Source: Zygnema cylindricum (Eukaryota > Streptophyta > Zygnematophyceae > Zygnematales > Zygnemataceae). Taken from it: a stretch of DNA of 64,000 nucleotides. Shown here piece after piece: positions 46,370 to 64,000 of the stretch (positions are counted from its first letter, which is position 1; each line of letters starts with the position of its first letter). Both the position numbers and the translations under genes were made by a program. Where the stretch lies: assembly GCA_037447655.1 (NCBI GenBank), contig JBBHKE010003283.1, positions 46,851-110,850 of the forward strand, in the 5' to 3' direction. Under the pieces are notes generated by a model. The model was not told where the DNA came from, searched no databases, and saw only the letters and a program-made list of their open reading frames with translations.

Positions 46370-49300
46370 GTGTAGTGTACTTTTGCCGAATGTATAAAAG
46401 TACTTCAGCGTTGTGTATTGGGTGAAAAGTTATCGCGACAATCGAATATCAAATGGTTAGAGGGCTCGATATATCCATCCGGGACCAACAAAAAATATCG
46501 CAATATATTTGGTAGGAGTGGGCTCCGTACAATTTTAGTACGGTCAATCATAAGGCCATCAGCACGAAAAATCGTACGATAAATAGTACGCAATATCCCC
46601 CCCCCCCACCCCCCTCCCCTCACTGAGCGAGCGCCATTGGGGGGAGGGGGGGAGGCTTTTGAAAAAAAAATGACTTCACTTCACTTCACTTCGATATATC
46701 ACTTTAAAATGGCTATATTTCACCGATATACTTAACTCTATATGCAGAAAAAATAATGACGTAATGATTGGCTTGACTTTTAAACATTTTTGGAAATTTC
46801 ACTTGTTTTTATGCCATCTTACCCCTTCGACAAGATATATTTTAACAAAAATTGCATTTATTCATTCTCTTTTACTTGATATATATTAATGAAAAAGAAA
46901 TTATTATTGTAGTATGATTTTTGTGCTCTAATATAATCCCATTACGACATTCATTATGGACAATAAATGTCGTACTCGGATTTAATGAGAATAAGAAAAC
47001 ATGTTTACAATTACAAACGTAAAAGATTGAGTTTACACTAATCGAATGATATAATGATTTTTGACCTTACAACTATCTAAATGGTTGTTTAGGATCTTAA
47101 TGTTTAAGGTTAAGAAGTATAAACAATATTTCTTGCTTAAAGCTCACATTTTTTCTATCTGTTTATATGAAAACTTAATATTGTTATGTGTTTTACTAAC
47201 TAAACTTGGATTCGATTAATGAGTCTTGTACTTTTGGTCTCATGTGTTACAAACTTTTTGTACGTAAGTGATGCTCAGTTCAAATTGGGGTTCAACACTT
47301 TCGCTCCACAAAACATGAACAATATTGCGATATGCGGCACGAGATACTATACACTATACATATTGTAATACTGTATAGCATATATAAAACCTAGTAATAG
47401 GGTTTACTAACATTATATATGTACTATTTAATCGATGATTCCATTTTATTCATCTCGGTTCGATACATATAATGCCCCCCCTTCTTGTTCGATAGCCCAA
47501 TATTAGTAATTGGAATTATTATCATAGGAACTTCAACGGTACACAACAAGTTAACCGACACACAACAAATCTCTTATGCTTTAGATTTTACGCTTTCTTG
47601 GGGCTTGAGGGCTTTCTAAGGTTTGCTGTCGCCTCTTTAAGTACTGCTTGAATCTCTTTATTTCATGGATTGACTACAATACGACATTATAAATTTTAAG
47701 ATAATATGCAGAGTAAAAAACGTTAGCGTGCGGTTTGGAGATTTCAATTTGGTGTCAACCGACTCGTCTAAGTTCGCGCTTCATAATACAGATGGTTATT
47801 GAGTGGCAATGGCACTCAATTACGAATGAGAGCCTCCTTTGTGAATTGTTACGGGGTAAAGGCAAATTTACTTTGAAGGGGCTTTTTCCCTATTAACGGA
47901 TAAATGTTTCCTTAGGCAATTTCCGCAACTTACTCGTGGATAGATATGTGTAACATGTACTCTTATTATCGCCACACAAAAGTTGTGCAGATAGGAAATA
48001 CGAGTTTTATGCACGAGCTTAGGGAATTCTTATTGGTTTTACAAGCTTCCAATGCATGCACGTTGTTTTAACGAGATCGAAAAACCTTTTAAGAGGATTG
48101 AAAAACTAGTTGAAAAACATACAAAGATTATTATCCTCGCACAAGAAGAGAGGTAGCCAAAATTTATTGGAATTAAGGTCCCCGAAAGGGATGCACACCC
48201 CGTTGAGGTAGCTTCCTCTCACCCAATGTGGTATTCGAAACTAAATTCACCACGTTACCATTGAGTTGTTGACAAACTAGAATGATATGGGAACTTTGAT
48301 ATTTTTGACACAAAACTAACCCTCAAAATACTCCTTAGACCCGGCTTAAATACTTTAAAAAATAACTAAAAACAAGGTAAAATGCAAAGTGGCCAAAGTG
48401 GGGACAAAGTGGATTTGCTTGTCACGCAAAATGGTCTTTCAACACCATTTGACTAAAGATGCCCTACAAAAGTTCGAATTTAGCAACTAGGGACAACCTA
48501 ATAGAAGGTTAAAAATGAATTTCTCCATATTCAATCCCTTCCCAAGTATCATTTTATCGGGAGAATAAGGTGAACCAAACCCGATGTGGAAAATCAATGG
48601 ACGATTTGTGTGATAAAAAAACGGATTGAAGAACTCCGACTTAAGGTATTTGTTAATGGATCCAACGCGGAAAGGTTGGTTCCTAAACATGATTCTCGAT
48701 AAGATGTCGAAGGAAGAATGAGAGGACTCAAATAGGAAAGATAGGGGGCTATGCACTAAGTGGGGGGCATTGGTAGAAGGTGGCCCATATTCGCTAGATA
48801 ATTGTAGAAAGGACAACCTTGCAAGAGAGGGATCGTCGATATACTTATGTCCTTTGACAAGAATAAGAACAAATATTATAACAACCACTACTTGCTAATA
48901 TATCCCTCTTTAACATGGGTAGTATAAGACTTCTAATAATCCTCCAATACATAGGACTAGGAAAGGACAAAACAATAACAAAAGTTGTCAATAGAAATAG
49001 TCTTTCAACCAAATAGAAAAAGTGTGGCTTTCTATCTCGATGGGTCATTCGGTGGAGCTAGAGGCAAGAGTTAAAATTTAGAACCCCTCCTTTTGTCACA
49101 CTTCTTCCAGTCATCGTGGCGGATGCGCTTTAAGGTTACCCTCACCGAAAAAAGACCGAAATTCAGGTGAGATCAAGACCTAAATAACTAAACCATTCTT
49201 GTTTAATGAATGCTACGAACACGATATGTGTGGCTCATTTTAAATGTAGGCGGAAAAGGGGAGGGCTTGGATTACGAGAGCTCAAGGTTTGTAAAATCTC

Positions 49301-50258
49301 CACTTTCTCGTACATTTTGACAGTTAAGTCTACGCCAAGATGGTTATCGAGAAATGTTGGAGAGAAGTTATAGAACGAGGAGTAAAACAATGAGTGATTC
49401 GTGACATGGCTTGAAGGAGGGACGACCTACGAGACCATATCTCTCGACTAAAAGCAAAACAAGTAAAAGAGTAATGCTAAGGATGATGGAAGGAGGTTAG
49501 TGATAAGAAAAAGGGAGCTCGAAATAATGGCTTTTCTAAGGTTTGATGAATGGTCAAACATATATGGAAAAATACCCCCTCGTCTTACCCGAGGTGTAGG
49601 TCGAGGATGTAGTTCCCGCCCACGCCATTTAGATGGACATGTTTTAAGGAGGGACCGCTAAGGGTTTTTAACGTGGTCTTTTTTCTACGAGAGTGGGCTT
49701 ATGTTTAATAATGACTAAAAGAGAGGGCCCATCTGTCGATGCGACTCAGCATGGTGAGCTACCCTAATGTTTTGGCGGATATAGTAACGATAGCCGAGGA
49801 GCTAGCGGGTGTAAGGTTAAGCCCTCAACATGTGGAAATTTTGAAGTAGGTCTTTAAGGAGGGGACAATATTATTTCATCTGTCGATGTAGGCAAAGTGT
49901 ACTGACAGATACCCGAGAGGTGTGGTCACCCACAACCGATATTTAGTACAATGAACTCACCAACAATGTTATTCAGGTTGGTGGCGTAGGGCGTATTGCA
50001 ATTACAACTACATTAAAAGGTCACAGGTGTATATATTGGCCGACTCATCATTTCCTTTAATGAGATTGTCTACTGTATCACTCAATTCCAAGAAATGTAA
50101 CACGATATCAAAGCGAAGGGGACCAGGCTGTAGTCCTTGGCTCAGATGGGATTCTACTTGATCATAAAATGTTTAGTTAAATACAGAGAAAAGTTGGCTA
50201 GGCTTAAACAATTATAAAGATCAATGGAGATTGTTGAATCAAATTTGGTGTTAAGGAG
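46370..50258 (+). repeat. Unclassified ~3.9-kb repeat, copy 2 (uninterrupted)
   Basis: Runs from TGTATAAAAGTACTTCAGCG near its left end to TTGTTGAATCAAATTTGGTG at its right. It carries the same frames as copy 1 (minus strand near 48880, MVVIIFVLILVKGHKYID; plus strand near 49760, MVSYPNVLADI and RLSPQHVEILK followed by a stop). The stop positions differ partly from copy 1. Function and class are unknown. Confidence 0.8.
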
Positions 50259-50335
50259 TTCACAACTAAAACAAATAAACACGATCAATTGAAGTAACCA
50301 ACAAATGTCGGTACACGTGTTAAAAAACATTACTG

Positions 50336-50949
50336 TACACCGCGAATCGTAATTAGAGTAAATTACTCTAATTCGGTCGCCCTAAATTTCGACTCTATCA
50401 CGTCAAATAGAGTAAATGATTCTAATTTTTTCATTATGCTATTTAAGGTAAGGTTTAATTAGCGTAAAAAATTCCAATATAAGTTCGTTTTAAATAGTGG
50501 GGAGTACGGACGACATCTGACCGTGCAGAATTGTACTTTTATAAGTAAAAGGTACAAATAATGATTTAATAGAATCGCGCTCGCACGTGAAATCGCACTA
50601 AACGAAAAATCAATCACATCAAAAAAAAGCCGTTCGCATAACTCTCGTCCGTCGACAGCATCGTCGTCAGTGTGAACATTGACTGACATTCAGCGCGTCA
50701 AATAGTACTAACGTCATAATGACGTCAAAACGGACTGACAGATTTTGTACGTCTACGTAATTTAGTGTTCATAATTTCAGCGTGGATAATTATTGCCGAC
50801 ATAACCCAATATAGAGTACTTAAATAAACTAGAGTAGACTTCCTCTGTGAAAAAGAAATATCACACAAATTAGCGTTCATAACTCTAATTGTTTTTTTTT
50901 GTTTTTTTACTCTAATTTTTTCTTTACTCTAATTACGATTCGCGGTGTA
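50336..50949. mobile_element. TA-flanked TIR element, 614 bp
   Basis: TACACCGCGAATCGTAATTA at the left and TAATTACGATTCGCGGTGTA at the right are perfect 20-bp inverted termini, and the pairing continues into GAGTAAA. Its left 150 bp match the truncated copy at 2637. No transposase frame. Confidence 0.9.
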
Positions 50950-51893
50950 GTTCCTGTCGATATTTGATAAGCATTGATATTTGCTACATCAAACAACAGT
51001 AGAAAAATCGTAAATTGGTATTGTAACACTATTTGGTTAGGTGGCCCATAACAATAATTTGAGCACCCGTTCAACTCTTTGCAAAATACTAATTCCATAC
51101 CAGTGTGAATAGTACAGTTCACTCTTGTCTAAAGCTCTCCTGCTGTTGCCACTTGCCAGCAGAAACCTACGTTGACCAGAAAGGAACGGGTAATCGACAC
51201 ATGTCAATCGTCACTTCCGAAATCGGAACGCTTCCATTTCTGACCTTGAGTTATTACGTGCGGAAAATTATGGAAGTACGTACTATACGACATAAGATAC
51301 ACACGTAATGACGTAATACATGAGTATGTGAGCGATAAATACGCATAGAATACGTGATAACCACGTATACAAGTTTTCGTACCTTTTGACACGTTCAATC
51401 TCCGTGCCCTAACCAGCAATTCGTAGCATACGGTAGTCCAAGTCTGAAATTAGGGTTTGCAGTGCCAGAGAAGATAAACAAGAAATATAAGGAACAGGTC
51501 AGAAGTTCATTCTCGCTATTTCCGTGCAGTTTCTCCGTCGGAAACAATTGCTAGTTCTGTCTTTTACACAGGTTAAAAGGATTCATTTCTAGGTTTTGTA
51601 TATTTTGTTCTGTTGAAGAAGAACAGTGAGCATTTAGGAAAAGTTACTTTTATACTTAGGGTTAACGTGCTTTTTAAAGTTTACATTCCACATTCATCTG
51701 ATCTAAGCCGCTTTATAAGAGGAAAAACAGATAGTAGAGGATAAAAGAAGCGTTGTGGAAGTCATACTTGTTAAGTTCCTCACTAAGTTTTTGAAAAAAT
51801 AGATTGAAACTCCTGTCTACCTTCCGACTCCTCCATTTCATTTCACTTAAAGAATTTGGAAGAAAGAGTGAAAAAAAAGGAAGCTTCGAAACT
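50950..51893. other. Upstream region of the LIP5/VTA1 gene
   Basis: No open frame is convincing. CTTTATAAGAGG near 51710 could be a TATA box about 180 bases before the ATG, with the 5' UTR following. No other site is clear. Confidence 0.4.
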
Positions 51894-59587
<7,694 letters not shown>

Positions 59588-59700
59588 AATCTCCATCTCG
59601 TCTCGTCTCATCTCTTCTCACCTCTTCTCGTCTCTTTTCGTATCTTCTCGTCTCTTCTCGTCTCTTTTCGTCTCTTTTTGTCTCTCTTCTCTCTCTCTCT
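59588..59700 (+). repeat. TCTCGTCTCT repeat in the LIP5 3' UTR
   Basis: Begins right after the TAA stop with tandem TCTCTTCTCG/TCTCTTTTCG words, about ten copies. Confidence 0.85.
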
Positions 59701-60367
59701 CTATGAACAAGCATTTCGTTGTCTAATTTCTCATAACGGGAGAGAGTGAGAATTACATCCAAATGCATTCAGTTTAAATCTCCGTATTTTAACAAGCGTT
59801 TCGTTGTGTGATCAAGAGCGAACGAGAATTGCAATTTCTTGTAATAATTCTCGTAAAGAAACTCAATAGTTTTAAGAGGATTACAAATTTTTAATGGAAA
59901 TAGTGTTGCGGAGGAAATATAGTTTCTAAAGAAATGAGAGGGCGTTTTTGAAGCTGGGCAGTCATGGAATAGCAAGAAAGAAGAGGTCTTCTTTTTGTAT
60001 GTTTTTAGTTGTTTTTGTACAAGTCTCATGTGTATATGATGAGTATTTTGGGGTTGTAATTATGTTAAGATTTTGAGTAGTAAATTGGAGTCTTGTACTT
60101 ACATTTTCTTCCCTCTTTTGCCCTATTTGGGTAGGTTTTCTAAGAATTTTTTGTGTACCTAGCCTTCTCTATTTGCTCATATTTTTTTTACTTGAAAAAA
60201 TCTCATTTTTGGCGGTTTCCATGTATAATGATTAAAATGGTCTCTTAACAACTTCATTTATATGATAATTTTGAGACGATGCTTTAGTGTACATATTTTT
60301 TTCTAATTTTTTGGTATTTTATGGGTCTCACTCTATTTTATTTTGGTGGAAGGTGTTTATAGTATTT

Positions 60368-60370
<3 letters not shown>
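59701..60370. other. Downstream region of LIP5, no further gene
   Basis: AT-rich, probably 3' UTR and downstream flank. A diverged internal duplication of CAAGCATTTCGTTGT is seen at 59707 and 59791. A minus-strand frame at 60029-59769 is not convincing. Confidence 0.4.
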
Positions 60371-60636
<266 letters not shown>

Positions 60637-61046
60637 AACAGAGAAACAACAAGACAACAAATGGGGAAAATTGAATTTCGCGACTTTCCGTGGGGGAAAA
60701 TTTTGATATTGAACATGGATTCAATCCCTCGAAAGAAACGTACGAAAAATGCTTGTACCTAGGGTTTTGCTTAAGGATTTTTAGGCTTGTTTTTAGGTCT
60801 AATTTCAGTCTAACAGTACACCTCCATCCATCGAACAAAAGTACGATTTTACAATTCAAACATTGTTCGTTCTTTCTGTTTCATACTTTCAATTGTCATC
60901 TCATACACTCTTTTGTACAGAGAAGTACACGTGTGAAACGATTAACAATTCTATGTTTTTTTACATTTATTAACGATTTCTAAATCTGTTAAGGATTTCA
61001 CGCTTGGAAAGCAGATGGAAAACAAAAAAGAATCCGCAGAGGGAGC

Positions 61047-61255
61047 TACACCGTCTATGAGTCTTAGTGTTAATGTGTTTTTCATCACTTCAAGCTTCTT
61101 TTCTTTGTGCACACTTGTCCTTAGAGATCGTTAATCGAAAGGTGAACATCTTAACTTCTAGCGACCGTCGCATGAACAATTTGCCAATAGTGCATTGAAA
61201 ACAGTATGTTTCTAAGTGGTGTAAAAAACATAAACACTAACAGCGATTCACTGTA
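61047..61255. mobile_element. Diverged TA-flanked MITE, 209 bp
   Basis: TACACCGTCTATGAGTCTTA at the left, CACTAACAGCGATTCACTGT+A at the right; interior like 6567-6787 (GTGCACACTTGTCC). Confidence 0.7.
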
Positions 61256-61759
61256 ACATACAACTTAGACAAACGAGCAAAGGACATGAAAAAGAACACA
61301 AACAATATAAAAAAGCAACCTCGGAAAAAGCTACCAGAAACCATCCATCAATATAATTAAAACAGAAGAAATGATAAAAGTAGAGGGAGCCCGTCGTTAT
61401 AAAGCCTTGAATCTCACAGTTTCACAAACGGTTGATCGTCGAGGGAGGTTTGGAGCATGGTGACGATAAGTTGACTTCCCATCGTTATTAAAGTTGACAT
61501 TTTTTTAGCAGTCAAAGGCGTAATACAAAGCCATTTGGCAAGGATCCTCGCACCGAAATGATTTTAGAATGCAAGTCATTCGTTTCTTAATTTTTTTTAT
61601 CAAAAGACAAATATTTGCGTGAGTTGTTTTGTTATGAAAACATTTAGAAATTGTTTTTTCTTCATTTAGGCCCTTTTTCTCTTGGACTGTAGTCTTTAGT
61701 GAAAAAATAACAGGATTTTTATAAAACGATGATAAACCGTAAAATCAAAAAAGAAAAAA

Positions 61760-62840
61760 TTAAAGGCAAAACAAAACTGGAAAATGTCCAGCAATGTAGT
61801 GAAAAACGGTCAACAATATCAGAAGATCACTGTTTGACGGTTTTCCCTGTGTTATTTTAGTGTTACACATAAAAATTAAGATTCTTAGGTATGTAAAGCA
61901 AATCCAAGGAGTTAAGAAGCTTCCACTTGTTGTAAAGCAATAGCCAAAAGTTGACAGTAAAAGAAGAGTGGACATAACCAAGCCCTTCCTCTCAAAAGAA
62001 CGTCGACCACAAGTATGGAGGAATTCATCCAAAACAACTCCCAAACAACCAAATGTGTCGACCACTATCGGAATAAAGTCATCTATAACATCACACCAAT
62101 TAGTGTCACACGTGACATACCAACATGTATAGCTTTTTGATCAACGAATGTAACTGAGGCAAGGTTCCCTAAAACAATGTCAAAATCGACATGCACCATC
62201 AAGCAAAAGAATGCCAATCCGACGCAAATAAATGATATGTGAGACCACCGGCGAACAAAATAGCCGCCCTTAAAATAATTAGCCGCAATAACATCCCGAA
62301 TAGTGTTATATGCCTACATCAACTTTTTCCCATGGGAGCAAGGAAGCAAATGGATGCCTTCGAGCCGAAGGATAGGTGGCATGCCTTCGGGCTGAAGGAC
62401 AGGTGGCACGATCAAACGAGAGAGTCGAATAAAGCTGGGTGAGTGAGGCCACGCTCGAGGGCGGTGGTGAATTGAGTAGGCATGAAACCAATTGTCAAGC
62501 TCTAAGTCAAATACCTTGCATGATAGTAATCGGGCGCGCAAAGGATTAGAGGGAGGCCCCTCGAGAAGAGTGGATCAAATGGTGGCGATAACCTTATCAC
62601 AAAAGAATTCTTGGACACGAGATTCACGATAAGGGTGGGGAATGCCGACATATTTGATACCGACACATTATGAGCAAGAAAGGAGTAGAATTGGCAGCCT
62701 TCAAATAGGCAGTTGGAAGGAGAGACCGTCTAAAACATGAGGGATGATGGTGGCAAGAACAAGGGTATCCCCCGCCAAAAGCGAGAGTAAAGCGTGGAGG
62801 GAACCAACTCTTAAGGTAAAAGAAGCAAAAAAAACTAAAT
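61760..62840 (-). pseudogene. C-terminal part of the non-LTR element, minus strand
   Basis: Broken minus-strand frames parallel the plus-strand copy at 22.2-22.8 kb and the one at 25.8-26.1 kb: LAGDTLVLATIIPHV (like ARDTPILAVVVPCV), RARLLSC, HLLPCSHGKK, TIRDVIA, FGCLGVVLDEFLHTCGRRSF. It is 5'-truncated. Confidence 0.7.
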
Positions 62841-62883
62841 TAAAAACGATGCATAAAATGTACACCTTTTGAGTTCGTTAATA

Positions 62884-63003
62884 CTCTGAGACCTCCATAA
62901 TTCCTCAGAGTGGACAGCTTCCAAGAAGCCTCTAGGATAACCCTGACCCCTTTGTGTTTCAGCAAAAATTACTACCACCCTGGCAGACAAAAACTCTGAC
63001 AGT
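62884..63003 (-). repeat. Copia LTR fragment, ~120 bp
   Basis: ACTCTGAGACCTCCATAATT and AACCCTGACCCCTTTGTGTT match the first ~120 bases (plus-strand sense) of the LTR at 42142, then similarity stops. Confidence 0.8.
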
Positions 63004-63715
63004 ACCAGGTAATTTTAAAATGATAAAACGATATATCTAGTCGTTGATTGTCATAACCATTAGGATATGGATTCCAGAAATCATGTAAAGGATATTAGTG
63101 CACATTCCTAAGACATACTACTGTCAATAAAAGATGTGTAGGTTAAGAAAACATGAAAAAACATAGTCGAACAACATACAAACTAAGTCTTGTAGATGAT
63201 TACACACACCTTAAGGAAACCTATACTTGTTGAATGTTCACTACCCTATATAGCTTATATCCGGTATTGTGGACTTCTTCACTATAGACGTCAAAAGGTA
63301 TTTTACCTTCAACTAGAGGGTGAACTAATAACCGAACGACATGTAAAATGCACTAATAGTATGTTTATTGAAACATTACAAAAAACATAATATAAAAAGA
63401 GTAAGCTATTGTACATATTGATATAAGTAAGAGCTTACATTCATACTTTATATGGTATACAATGTACAGCCTATTAAGAATTACACGCCACCATACGATA
63501 GATGTTATGCAACAATGTATGCATTGATGTATTTCGCCGGTTCATAAGTGTTTGTTTCATACACACTATCGAGTTTTTAAATACCGATAGAATTTATCAC
63601 ACTATATATCCCCTAACCCTTGACTTTTACTTGAGAATATATGGTGCTTTTAGTCACGCAACTTTGTTTATGTCATATCAAAGCTGATTCACGAACAGAT
63701 ACAAAAACGTTCGAT
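63004..63715. other. No gene seen
   Basis: AT-rich spacer with short frames only. Confidence 0.5.
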
Positions 63716-64000
63716 TCAAAACCGATAATTTACTGGTTCACCCACACAATGATAGTAAATTCCTTTCATGCCATTATTTATGTTTTGTATAGATTGACGT
63801 CGCAAACGATATGTTGAGGTAACAATAAACCGCAAAGTCGGAGAGTTAAATTGTTGATACACACCGATATTGAAATAACTGACGATAGCGTTTCGCCACA
63901 TCACGTCGGTCACGCCTTTGAGGCGTCGATTAAAAATCATTTTGACTATATAGGACGTTTCTAGTTTTATTAACATCGGCTGATGCAACGAAACTTCACG
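63716..64000 (-). other. Open frame at the right edge, unrecognised
   Basis: A minus-strand frame open from the window edge to a stop at 63716 contains an ATG at 63988. It includes GVTDVMWRNAIVSYFNIG and YHCVGEPVNYRF, a mixed, coding-like composition, but I recognise no family. It could be the 3' part of a gene or transposon frame outside the window. Confidence 0.25.

Overview
The window is nuclear DNA from a eukaryote of the green lineage, most likely a streptophyte (land plant or charophyte alga). The best evidence is a complete six-exon gene for the ESCRT regulator LIP5/VTA1, whose reading is closest in pattern to plant LIP5, and a seven-exon expansin gene whose C-terminal module resembles the plant cellulose-binding CBM49. 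Introns are ordinary GT-AG introns of about 0.3-2.5 kb. Most of the window is non-coding and full of transposon remains. Two 10-N runs (29973-29982 and 45562-45571) are assembly gaps. I could not name the species.

Layout. 1-13.3 kb: GA/CT simple repeats; a set of small, in-frame minus-strand exons (3992-6352) that look like one secreted or membrane-anchored protein gene; and several short TIR elements (TA-flanked, TTA-flanked and 8-bp-TSD types). 13.6-20.1 kb: one full-length but decayed Ty1/copia element, minus strand, with two LTRs, perfect 5-bp target duplications, PPT and a primer-binding site matching the anticodon arm of initiator tRNA-Met. 20.1-26.8 kb: a decayed non-LTR reverse-transcriptase element, a solo LTR lying inside a small TIR element, an hAT-like element and further 3' ends of the non-LTR family. 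28.2-29.1 kb: the last two exons of a MERIT40/BABAM1 homologue (minus). 30.7-35.0 kb: the expansin-CBM49 gene (minus). 35.4-50.3 kb: a repeat-only region with two direct copies of an unclassified ~3.9-kb unit, the first broken by copia LTRs, with a pair of inverted TTA-flanked elements and an assembly gap between them. 51.9-59.6 kb: LIP5/VTA1 (plus). 59.6-64 kb: simple repeats, one TIR element, a minus-strand non-LTR fragment and an LTR scrap.

The genes do not form a pathway: one acts in endosomal sorting, one in a K63-deubiquitinase complex, one in the cell wall. The most unusual item is the expansin gene. All seven exons join in one frame to a 431-residue expansin / proline-rich linker / CBM49-like protein, but one in-frame TAG interrupts exon 2. 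Other notable items are the copia element's half-tRNA-type primer site, tRNA-Arg-like sequence antisense in its LTRs, datable nested insertions, and CT-rich tracts just inside the 5' ends of introns.
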